A stretch of 36,450 nt of DNA from Synechococcaceae cyanobacterium SM2_3_1 (lineage in GTDB: Bacteria > Cyanobacteriota > Cyanobacteriia > Thermostichales > Thermostichaceae). Positions within the stretch are counted from its first letter, which is position 1. Each line of letters starts with the position of its first letter. The stretch spans positions 1 to 36,450 of the forward strand of contig JAAUUJ010000025.1 of NCBI GenBank assembly GCA_012030715.1, read 5' to 3'. Below are positions 18,164 to 26,206 of this stretch, piece after piece. The notes below the pieces were generated by a model. It made no database searches. It saw nothing but the letters and a program-made list of their open reading frames with translations, and had not been told where the DNA came from. The translations under genes were made by a program, and so were the position numbers.

Positions 18164-19141
18164 ATGGAAACCACTACCTCGGATAGTAAGGCCTCACTGC
18201 TCCCTCTCACGGAACAGATCAGCCAGTTAACTGCGAACGTGGGGTCTGTCTTCTTGGGGAAGTCGGAGGTGATCCAGATGGTGGTGACCGCGCTGATCGC
18301 CCGGGGGCATATTTTGCTGGAGGATGTTCCGGGTGTCGGAAAAACCACCCTGGCCCAGGCCATTGCCCGCAGTTTGGGGGCTGACTTTCAACGCATTCAA
18401 TTTACCAGTGATCTTTTGCCCAGCGATATTCTCGGGATCAGTATCTTCAATAAAGACACACGTATCTTTGAGTTTCGACCGGGTCCGATTTTTGCCCATG
18501 TGGTTCTGGCGGATGAGATTAACCGCACCTCCCCTCGCACCCAGAGTGCCCTGTTAGAGGCCATGGCCGAGAGCCGCATCTCCTTAGATGATCAAACCTA
18601 TCGCCTGCCGGATCCCTTTATCGTCCTGGCCACCCAAAACCCGCTGGAGTACCACGGCACCTATCCTCTGCCGGAAAGTCAGCTGGATCGGTTTTTAATG
18701 CGCCTCTCGATCGGCTATCCCGCTCAGGATATTGAGCGCAAGCTTTTGCTGGAACGGCGTGCCTCTGAGCCTGTCGAGGAACTGAAAACGGCCATGTCAC
18801 TGCCATCACTACAGGAGATTCAGACCAAGGTGGATCAGGTGCAGATGGATGAATCGCTGGCGGACTATATTCTGCAGGTGGTGCAGGCGACTCGGAGCTC
18901 ATCACTACTGCGGGCAGGGGTTTCGACTCGGGGGGCACTCGCCTTAGCTCGGGCAGCCAGAGCCCATGCCCTGATTCAGGGACGCACCTATTGCATTCCC
19001 GATGATCTCACGCATCTTTTTGTTCCGGTTCTGGCTCACCGCATTTCCCTGAGTGGCTTACCCGATTCTTTCCAGAGCACGCGCCGCGAAGCCGAAACGA
19101 TCATTCTAGATATTGTGGCAGGGATCGAGGCTCCCGTGTGA
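18164..19141 (+). CDS. MoxR-family AAA+ ATPase
   Basis: This is a MoxR-type AAA+ chaperone ATPase, usually working with DUF58 and von Willebrand-type proteins to mature or activate partner complexes. It shows Walker A PGVGKTTLAQA, Walker B VVLADEINRTSPRTQSALLE, sensor 1 VLATQNPLEYHGTYPLPESQ, and an arginine-finger region (SQLDRFLMRL). The length of 325 residues is normal for the family. I chose the ATG at 18164 (METTTSDSK); a GTG at 18134 would add ten residues with no better ribosome site. The stop overlaps the GTG start of the DUF58 gene by four bases (GTGA), so the two are translationally coupled. Confidence 0.92.
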   Translation: METTTSDSKASLLPLTEQISQLTANVGSVFLGKSEVIQMVVTALIARGHILLEDVPGVGKTTLAQAIARSLGADFQRIQFTSDLLPSDILGISIFNKDTRIFEFRPGPIFAHVVLADEINRTSPRTQSALLEAMAESRISLDDQTYRLPDPFIVLATQNPLEYHGTYPLPESQLDRFLMRLSIGYPAQDIERKLLLERRASEPVEELKTAMSLPSLQEIQTKVDQVQMDESLADYILQVVQATRSSSLLRAGVSTRGALALARAARAHALIQGRTYCIPDDLTHLFVPVLAHRISLSGLPDSFQSTRREAETIILDIVAGIEAPV

Positions 19142-20237
19142 GGTTGGGAAGAAAGATTCGTCTACCCCGCAAGTTTTCTCTGACTCGGATCGGTCGCATT
19201 TTTATTGGCATCACGATCCTGGTAAGTATTGCGGCCTTTAATACTGGCAACAATGCCCTCTATCTGTTGTTTTCATTAATGCTGAGTCTGATCTTGATCA
19301 GCGGCATCCTTTCCGAGGCAGTTCTGCAGGGGATTAGGGTAGAGCGACAGTGGCCGCGGCATATTTTGCAGGGCAGGACACGATCATTCCGGTAACCGTT
19401 GTAAACACCAAGCGCCGTGCCAGCTACTCGTTGCTGATCAGCGAGCAAGTGCAGGATCTAACCCATCCGTCTTTCTTTATTCTGCAACTGGATCCCCAGC
19501 AGGAGGTCGCATCCTCCTATCGCATGCATTTTCCCAGGCGGGGAGTGTGGAGAAGTCAGGGCTACGAGATCACCACTACTTTTCCTTTTGAGCTGTTTCG
19601 CAAAGGTCTGGAAGTCTTTCACCCAGAAGAGATTTTGGTTTTTCCCCGTCCCATTCCTCCTGCACGGCTTCCCCACTTCACCAGCCGTCCCCTGGGAGAG
19701 ATCGCTCGTCCTACCAAAGGGAACACCGGAGATTTTCGTAGTCTGAGGGAGTATCGTAGCAGCGACAGTATGCGGCATGTGCACTGGAAGGTGTCTGCTA
19801 AACGCGATCAACTGGTGATCCGAGAGCTAGAAGGACAGGCCCTTGATAGTCTGATCGTTTGCTTCTATAACAGCTGGCACCCCTATCCCTACGCTTCGGA
19901 ATGGATCTGTGAAGATCTGGAACAACACCGCCAGCGGCTAGAAAGGGGGGTAGAAGCCTGTGCAGGACTGATTCAACATTTGATCAACCGCCGACATCCG
20001 GTTGCCCTGGTAACGCTGCAGGATCGCACCCCCTACGGCAACAGTGCCTTGCACATGGAAGGGATCCTGAAGCTACTGGCGCGTCTGCAATTTGTAGGAG
20101 AACCGGACAGCCCTACCCTAACCCGAACGCTTGCTTTTGATCTGCAACCCCAGGATCGGTGCATTCTCATGGCGGAAGGGCCTGTTTTTCCTGAGATTAC
20201 GACGGGTCAGGTGGTGGCGAAGATCCCTTTTGGGTAA
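19138..20237 (+). CDS. DUF58 membrane protein, MoxR partner (frameshift)
   Basis: The N-terminal part has two membrane helices (IGRIFIGITILVSIAAF and ALYLLFSLMLSLILISGIL), followed by a cytoplasmic or extracytoplasmic body. The DUF58 signature is clear: LREYRSSDSMRHVHWKVSA, then KRDQLVIRELEGQ. The frame breaks at the T4 run 19364-19367. The first frame ends in a spurious RTRSFR, whereas one more T gives the continuous RHIFAGQDTIIPVTVVN. Restored length is about 367 residues. Start is a GTG overlapping the MoxR stop, a typical coupled MoxR/DUF58 pair. The stop abuts the convergent DUF192 gene with no intervening base. Function is inferred from the family. Confidence 0.85.
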
Positions 20238-20768
20238 TCACTTGATCTCGGTCACCTGGATGGTGTCTCCCTCTTCCAAACCCAGTTCCTGAGCGGTGCC
20301 ACCCCGAAATTCCAGCACCTGATCCACCAGCTGATCCCGAGGAGGGCCATAGGTGGGGCAGGGTTGTTCTAGACAGCTGGGCACATTATCCGCTAGATGC
20401 ACAATCTTGCCATCCAGCATAAAGATGATGTCCAGGGCAATGTAGGTGTTGTACATCCAGAAGGTGGCGGGGCGGGGTGGATCCATCGGGAAAAGCATGC
20501 CCCGATCTTCGGGTAGTTGCTCGCGGAACATCAGACCCAAACTTTGCTGTTGAGGGGTTTTTGCCACTTCCAGATCAAAGGTGCGATCTCCGATCACTGC
20601 TTGCGCCTCGATGTTCATGTTCTGGGGCTGCATCTTGTCAATTCGGGTCTCAGCGTTGGTGACCTGTGGAGATCCAAGCACCAGTAAAGCTGCGAGGGGT
20701 AAAATCAGACTTTTGTGGCCTGGTAAAAACGCAGGAGGACGGGTTGGGTTTAATGGAGATAAGTTCAT
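20238..20768 (-). CDS. Secreted DUF192 family protein
   Basis: DUF192 proteins are small globular proteins of unknown biochemical function, often exported. From the ATG at 20768 there is a signal peptide (HKSLILPLAALLVLGSPQ, likely cleaved after VTNAE). The DUF192 core follows: TPQQQSLGLMFREQLPEDRG, then GMLFPMDPPRPATFWMYNT, LDIIFMLDGKIVHLADN and VLEFRGGTAQELGLEEGD. I prefer 20768 over an upstream in-frame ATG at 20876 because the longer form would bury the signal peptide behind 36 residues. The gene is convergent with DUF58 at a zero-base gap. It is complete and unbroken. Confidence 0.88.
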   Translation of the reverse strand: MNLSPLNPTRPPAFLPGHKSLILPLAALLVLGSPQVTNAETRIDKMQPQNMNIEAQAVIGDRTFDLEVAKTPQQQSLGLMFREQLPEDRGMLFPMDPPRPATFWMYNTYIALDIIFMLDGKIVHLADNVPSCLEQPCPTYGPPRDQLVDQVLEFRGGTAQELGLEEGDTIQVTEIK

Positions 20769-20938
20769 AGATGATCCAGAATAAGACAGAGGCCAGAGAA
20801 GATCCTTCCTCAGGCTATCAGAGTCTTTGTCAAGCAACATGCTTTTGCCGCTAGTCTCGGGTGTGGCAAATTGCACCTGCTGATCAGAAAAACAGGATGC
20901 TATGACTGAGGGGTACCAGGAAACGGACCATCTATACC

Positions 20939-21619
20939 ATGATCTTCCAGCCTCATGCCGTGGACGATCTTGTCTATCCCGAGAGTGATGGCAATTCCAT
21001 GGCAGACAACACCGAGCAGTTTCGCTGGATTGTCACCATCAAAGAAAATCTAGAGATCCTTTTCGCCGAGGATCCTAATGTGTTTGTGGCTGGGGATCTG
21101 CTCTGGTATCCGGTCAAGGGGAGCTTAGAAAGAATGGCCCCGGATGTGCTGGTGGCGTTTGGGCGTCCTAAGGGGAAACGAGGGAGCTTCAAACAATGGG
21201 AAGAAGAGAATATTGCTCCCCAGGTGGTATTTGAGATCTTGTCTCCCAGCAATAAGGATCGACGAGGGGTTAATTCTCTGGAAACGAAATTTGAGTTTTA
21301 TGACCGCTACAGTGTTGAGGAGTATTACATCTACGACCCGGATGATCTGATCCTGGCAGGCTGGCTGCGTCGCGGTGAAAAGTTGCAGCCGATTCCAGAT
21401 ATGCAAGGGTGGGGCAGTCCCCGCCTAGGAATTCAATTTAAGTGGGAAGTGGAACAGATTCTCAAGATATTTCGCCCTGATGGCAAGCAATTTCTAACGC
21501 CATTGGAAATGGAGGAGCGAATCCAGAACATGGAAGCACAATTACTGCTTACTGAGCAAAGAGCAGATCGTCTAGCAGAACGACTCCGCTCCCTCGGGGT
21601 AGATCCAGATAGGCTTTGA
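20939..21619 (+). CDS. Uma2 family (DUF820) putative PD-(D/E)XK nuclease
   Basis: The Uma2/DUF820 family is greatly expanded in cyanobacteria and is predicted to have a restriction-endonuclease-like fold; its role is unclear. Visible features are the family opening DLVYPESDGNSMADNTEQF, a central MAPDVLVAFG (acidic residue of the PD-D/E-x-K site), VFEILSPSN (E-x-L strand), and a conserved KFEFYDRYSVEEYYIYDP. The C-terminal 35 residues form a charged predicted coiled coil (MEERIQNMEAQLLLTEQRAD), commonly seen in this family. It ends one base before the convergent crtQ stop. The start lacks a clear ribosome site but gives the full conserved N-terminus. Confidence 0.88.
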   Translation: MIFQPHAVDDLVYPESDGNSMADNTEQFRWIVTIKENLEILFAEDPNVFVAGDLLWYPVKGSLERMAPDVLVAFGRPKGKRGSFKQWEEENIAPQVVFEILSPSNKDRRGVNSLETKFEFYDRYSVEEYYIYDPDDLILAGWLRRGEKLQPIPDMQGWGSPRLGIQFKWEVEQILKIFRPDGKQFLTPLEMEERIQNMEAQLLLTEQRADRLAERLRSLGVDPDRL

Positions 21620-21620
21620 C

Positions 21621-23065
21621 TCAAGCTGCGGTCTGGAGAGCCGGAGATGTCGCATTAAGAATTGCATCTGCTGTTAATCGGCCTGAGATCGTTGCTCCCT
21701 CCATGCTGTCAATGTAGTCCTGGGCGGTGTAACTGCCCGCCAGAAAGAAGTTGGGGATCGGGGTCTGCTGTTGAGGGCGGTAGGGATCCATGCCAGGGGC
21801 TTCGCGGTATAGGGAATTGGCCAGCTTGACGACATTGAACCAGGTCATATTCAACTTGCGCGATGAGGGGAAGAGTTGATGCACCTGCTCCAGGACTTTT
21901 TGGGCAATCTCTTCGTTAGCTATGGGAATAAATGGATCTCCGGGGGTCAGTACACATTGCAATAGAGAGCCCTGTCCCTCTTTGTAGTAATCGGCGGGAC
22001 TGGTGAGAGCCAGATCAGCAAAACAGGAGAAATCGGCATCGGCGGTGTAGAGCAGGTTATCGATCCCCACCGCAGTTTTTTGCTCCTTCACTGTCTGTGC
22101 AGATCCTAGTTCCGTCACCCAACCGTCAAACCGCAACTGCACCGTTGCCACAGGAACCGAGTCCAGCTTGTAAATATTGTCGAACTGGGGCCAGTGTCTC
22201 CATGCCTCAGGGATCAGACGCTTGATGCCATCCACCGCTGCTGCGCAGACATACAGATCTGCCGTGATCACCTGATCGTTATTCATCCGCAGCCCAGTCA
22301 CCTGCCGTGATTCATCCTCACTGATCAAGATCTCACTGACTCCCCGACGGGTATGTAGCTGCCCGCCCCGCGCGCAGATGTAGTTGGCGATGGGCTGGAT
22401 TAGATACTGGTCTGGAGATCCCTTGAGCATGCGAAGCACCGAGGCATCGGTCTTACTGGCAAACATCTGAAAGATGGTCAGCATACAGCGAGCTGAAATC
22501 GCCTCTGTGTCAATAAAGCCCAGCGCATAGGCAATCGGGTTCCACAGGCGCTTGAGACTTTGCTGAGATCCCCCGTGGCTACGAAACCAATCGGCGAAAC
22601 TGATTCGATCTAGGGAGCGGATCTGGCGCATCGCCCCTTCAGAATTCACCAACCCTGGCACAATCGGACTGGTTCCGAGCGCGACTGCATTCTGCAACTT
22701 ATCGCGGATCGAGAGTTGAGCAGTGGTGAAGAAGGCTTAAGGCCATGGAAGGGGGCCCCGATAGGAAAGCGAAAATCCAGAGAAGCAAGCTGCCCCCCGC
22801 GATTGACAAATGTATGGGTATGGTCCTTGAGAAGCAGGGCATCAAAGGCACCCACTTTGCGCATCAGGGCGAACAACTTCTCATAATTGCCAAAGAAAAC
22901 ATGCAGGCCCATCTCAATGTGATTGCCCTCAGGATCCTGCCAGCTGCCCACTTTCCCTCCCAGAAAAGGACGAGATTCAAAGATCTCAACCCTGTAACCT
23001 GCATCCACCAGATGCACAGCAGTCACCAGTCCTGCCAGACCTCCCCCAATGATTGCTACACGCAT
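21621..23065 (-). CDS. crtQ: Zeta-carotene desaturase (frameshift)
   Basis: This FAD-dependent desaturase converts zeta-carotene to lycopene (through neurosporene) in plant-type cyanobacterial carotenoid synthesis, at the thylakoid membrane. The dinucleotide-binding motif is [18 protein letters not shown], with [14 protein letters not shown] following. Characteristic family blocks are [38 protein letters not shown] and the C-terminal [19 protein letters not shown]. The frame breaks near 22736: [10 protein letters not shown] should read [19 protein letters not shown], which needs one extra base in AAG(G)CC. Restored length is about 482 residues, normal for the family. The gene is normally essential for coloured carotenoids, so the break is probably a sequencing error. 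GGAG precedes the ATG. Confidence 0.93.
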
Positions 23066-23192
23066 GGCTGCAACTCCCGCTGTGTCACAAAGAAATGTAA
23101 ACCACTCTCATTTTGCGCGAAAAAGACCCGGACCAGGAAGAAACGCTCTCCCAAATTCCGAGTCCAGGATCCAAATGGATGACTAAGTCGGG

Positions 23193-23591
23193 TTAGCGAC
23201 CTCGCTGAAGGGCAGCTTCTGCCTGGGATAATTGCTGCAGCACTCGATTTGACTGGCTGTCACGCAGGGGACGCTCGGTGCGATAGTTGGAAGCCAGCGT
23301 ATTGAAAACCGTGCGCAAGGTGGTGAAAGATTGCAGTTTGGTGTAACGAGGGCCATGGTAACGGGCGTAAAACCCTTCAATCGCTACTTTGGCATCCTCG
23401 TGAGCGGCAACCCCTGCTTCTTCAGTCTCAAACTCGCCCAGAGACTCTCTCAGCGAAGCAATCACAGCCTGCCCATCCGACAGATAGTCTCCAGTGAAGG
23501 TAATCGCTGGGCTGGACTGGATCGAGCCCACCAGGATCAAAACCACCAGAAGGAGCGTGGAAACAATACGGGTAAAGAAAGATTGGATCAT
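23193..23591 (-). CDS. psb27: Photosystem II assembly protein Psb27, apparently not lipidated
   Basis: Psb27 binds the lumenal side of CP43 during photosystem II assembly and repair. After an N-terminal hydrophobic signal (TLLLVVLILVGSIQSSPA), the four-helix core shows family blocks: GDYLSDGQAVIASLRESL, AKVAIEGFYARYHG, and KLQSFTTLRTVFNTLASNY, followed by a C-terminal RVLQQLSQAEAALQRGR helix. Most cyanobacterial Psb27 proteins are lipoproteins with a Cys after the signal. Here no Cys is present, and the signal ends in a signal-peptidase-I-like SPA. It lies on the same strand as crtQ, with a gap of about 127 bases to the crtQ start. Confidence 0.88.
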   Translation of the reverse strand: MIQSFFTRIVSTLLLVVLILVGSIQSSPAITFTGDYLSDGQAVIASLRESLGEFETEEAGVAAHEDAKVAIEGFYARYHGPRYTKLQSFTTLRTVFNTLASNYRTERPLRDSQSNRVLQQLSQAEAALQRGR

Positions 23592-23775
23592 GATGACTCA
23601 CAAACGAGCGGTGTATCTCAAGCATAGAATAATGCCACTCCGCCACCGCTTCGACTTGCATATTCCAAGCATCGTAGTGTCGCCAGCTGGAAAACTGTCC
23701 TCCTCCTGTCCCTCTTCCTGAAGCAGCCTTCTACACTAAGTTTGAAACTGGTAGATCCCCTCTTTTGGAGTCCAG

Positions 23776-24873
23776 ATGGCAACCGAAGCTGCCGCCCGAG
23801 CTGACTTTTCTCAGATCCGTTATGCCCAGTGCTGGGAAGATGCGGATGTTCTGTTGGAGGGGTTGAATATTCAATCGGGGGATCACTGTCTGGCGATTGC
23901 CTCTGCTGGAGATAATGCCCTGGCGATGCTCACCCGTGATCCTGCTCAAGTCTACGCCATCGATCTCAATCCTGCTCAGCTGGCCTGCCTACAGTTGCGA
24001 GTGGCAGCCTACCGAACCCTGAGCTACGAAGAAATGCTGGAATTGATGGGTGCTATTCCCAGTCAACAGCGGCTATCTCACTACCGACGTTGCCGTTCAG
24101 ATCTGGATCCAGCGGTTCAAGATTTTTGGGATCAACGGCCCCAACACATGCAGGCAGGTCTAGGATCTGCGGGAAAGTTTGAACGCTATTTCAACCTGTT
24201 TCGCCACTGGTGTCTGCCCTTGATCCATTCTAAGCAGGTAGTGTTGCAGTTATTACAAGGGGGAGAAGCTGAGGCTCGACATCGCTTTTATTTCAAGACC
24301 TGGAACAGCTGGCGCTGGCGCACTCTTTTTCGGGTGTTCTTTTCTCGGGCTCTCATGGGCAGATTAGGACGAGATCCCGCCTTCTTTAAGTACGTGGAGG
24401 GCAATGTTGCAGACCAGATCTACCAGCGGACTCAGCATGCTCTCACGGCGCTTAACCCAGCCGATAATCCCTATCTGCAGTGGATCCTGACGGGGCGCTA
24501 TCTCTCCGCACTCCCCCTAGCGCTTCGGCCTCAACATTTTCAGACGATTCGCCAAAACCTGGATCGGTTGGAATGGCGACAGAGCAGTCTCGAAGATTTT
24601 TTGCAGACGGAATCTCATCTACGGTTCCAGAGGTTTAATCTCAGTGACATTTTTGAATACATGTCCCCTGCCAATTACCAGCACCTGCTGCAACTGATCC
24701 TGGAGCGGTCGCAGTCAGGGGGAAGACTGGTGTATTGGAATATGCTGGTGCCCCGTAGCCGTCCGGAGAGTCTGGCTCAATCCCTGATTCCCCAGCTTGA
24801 CCTGGCCCAAACTTTGCACCTGCAGGACAAAGCCTTTTTCTATAGCCGCCTGGTGGTTGAGGAAGTGGCATGA
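23776..24873 (+). CDS. DUF3419 / BtaA-like S-adenosylmethionine 3-amino-3-carboxypropyl transferase
   Basis: The BtaA family transfers the 3-amino-3-carboxypropyl group of SAM, in BtaA itself onto diacylglycerol on the way to betaine lipids. Family marks are IRYAQCWEDADVLLEGL, the SAM-binding ASAGDNALAMLTRDPAQVY then AIDLNPAQLACLQLR, FERYFNLFRHWCLPLIHS, and DIFEYMSPANYQHLL. No BtaB-type N-methyltransferase is adjacent, and the partners are isoprenoid-type enzymes, so the acceptor may be a different lipid alcohol; that is inferred. GGAG five bases before the ATG fixes the start. The stop overlaps the next start by four bases (ATGA), coupling it to the polyprenol-kinase-like gene. Confidence 0.85.
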   Translation: MATEAAARADFSQIRYAQCWEDADVLLEGLNIQSGDHCLAIASAGDNALAMLTRDPAQVYAIDLNPAQLACLQLRVAAYRTLSYEEMLELMGAIPSQQRLSHYRRCRSDLDPAVQDFWDQRPQHMQAGLGSAGKFERYFNLFRHWCLPLIHSKQVVLQLLQGGEAEARHRFYFKTWNSWRWRTLFRVFFSRALMGRLGRDPAFFKYVEGNVADQIYQRTQHALTALNPADNPYLQWILTGRYLSALPLALRPQHFQTIRQNLDRLEWRQSSLEDFLQTESHLRFQRFNLSDIFEYMSPANYQHLLQLILERSQSGGRLVYWNMLVPRSRPESLAQSLIPQLDLAQTLHLQDKAFFYSRLVVEEVA

Positions 24874-26206
24874 TCCCAATTTGGGTAAGTATCGGCGGCG
24901 TGATGATCCTTCTCGGGGTGATGATCGGGGGGCTCAAGCTTCTCACTCTCCACCATCAGCTGCACCCGGAACTGACTCGTAAGCTGCTGCATGTGGGTAT
25001 GGGGATGGTGATCCTGTCTTTCCCCTGGGTATTCACGTCTCCCTGGCCTGTGTTTTTGCTGGCGGGTCTATCGACTCTGGCGATGGCAGGGATGCGGCTC
25101 CTGAAATTCTTGCGGGAAGGGGTGGGGAGTGTTCTGACAGGCGTGAATCGCATCGGCTGGGGAGAGGTGTACTACCCCTTGGCGGTGGGGATCCTGTTCT
25201 GGTGGACGGAGGGCGATCCCCTGTTGTTCAGTATTCCCATCCTGATCCTGAGCCTGGCGGATACCGTGGCGGCATTGGTGGGGGTGCGCTATGGTCAGCT
25301 CACTTATTCCTCCTGTGACAGTCACAAGAGTGTGGAGGGATCGGTGGGCTTTTTGATCGTGGCTTTTTTGAGTGTGCATCTGCCCCTACTTTTATTCAGT
25401 CAGGTGGGGCGGGTGGAAACCCTGCTGATTGCCCTGGTGATGCCTTGCTGGTGATGCTATTTGAGGGGGTGGCCTGGCGGGGGCTAGATAATCTGTTTAT
25501 TCCTCTGGGAAGTCATCTGCTGCTCAGCCTTTACCTGGATGAAACCGTGGAGGCCCTGACCTGGCGGCTGCTGGCAACCGTGGTGCTGGTGGTGTTTGCC
25601 CTGGTCTGGCGGGGCCGATCCCGCTTGGATGATGGGGCACTGCTGGGGGTGGCCCTGTTTGGCTATGGGGCCTTGATGCTGGGGGGCTGGCCCTGGCTGA
25701 TTACTCCCCTGAGCTTGTTTCTTTTCCATGTCTGGTTCTGGCCCCGTTCAGCTCCTCAGGTGTCCATCGATACAATTCCCCGGGTTCTGGCCACCGTGAT
25801 CACTGGAGTGTTCTGGCTGGTGATGTACCGCTGGAGCCATGATCCGCTGCTGGTGTTTCCCTATGGCCTCAGCTTTGCGGTTCACCTGGCAACTCTCAAG
25901 ATCTCGGCAATGGCCCGACAGGATCACCGCCACTTTTCACTGCGGATGATGGGACGGGAAATTTATCTGGCCTGGGGTCTGGCTTTTTTTCCTCTGCTCC
26001 TGATCCGGGGTCTGGCCGGAGAGTCCTGGATCCTGTTGCTGCAAGTGGCAGGTGTGGCACTGATTCTGACAGGACTTACAGCGGGACTGTTCTACACACT
26101 GGTGAGCTGGCTTTACCGACCGGATCGCGGGCGGGGATTACCCACCATGAGCAGGTTGCTGCTAGCCACCCTGGGATCTGTGGGCTTGGCTATGGTGCTT
26201 CCCTGA
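24870..26206 (+). CDS. Polyprenol/phytol kinase-like membrane protein with DUF92-like C-terminal half (frameshift)
   Basis: The N-terminal 195 residues are a multi-helix dolichol/phytol kinase domain (COG0170): HPELTRKLLHVGMGMVILS, NRIGWGEVYYPLAVGI, then the CTP-kinase signature ADTVAALVGVRYG followed by SHKSVEGSVGF. The frame breaks near 25439; one added base turns LVMPCW into GDALLVMLFEGVAWRGLDN, typical of the kinase's last helix. The remaining 220 residues hold several further helices. One stretch (DDGALLGVALFGYGALMLGG, then WPWLITPL) looks like the opening of DUF92, the VTE6 phytyl-phosphate kinase family; this is a weak match by eye. If right, one polypeptide would phosphorylate a prenyl alcohol twice. 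Its 3' end overlaps the convergent dikinase by 17 bases. Confidence 0.78.

Noticed and set aside
22745-23182. 145-residue frame opposite the 5' end of crtQ
   Set aside because: It overlaps conserved crtQ blocks and the crtQ promoter; its content is not recognisable.
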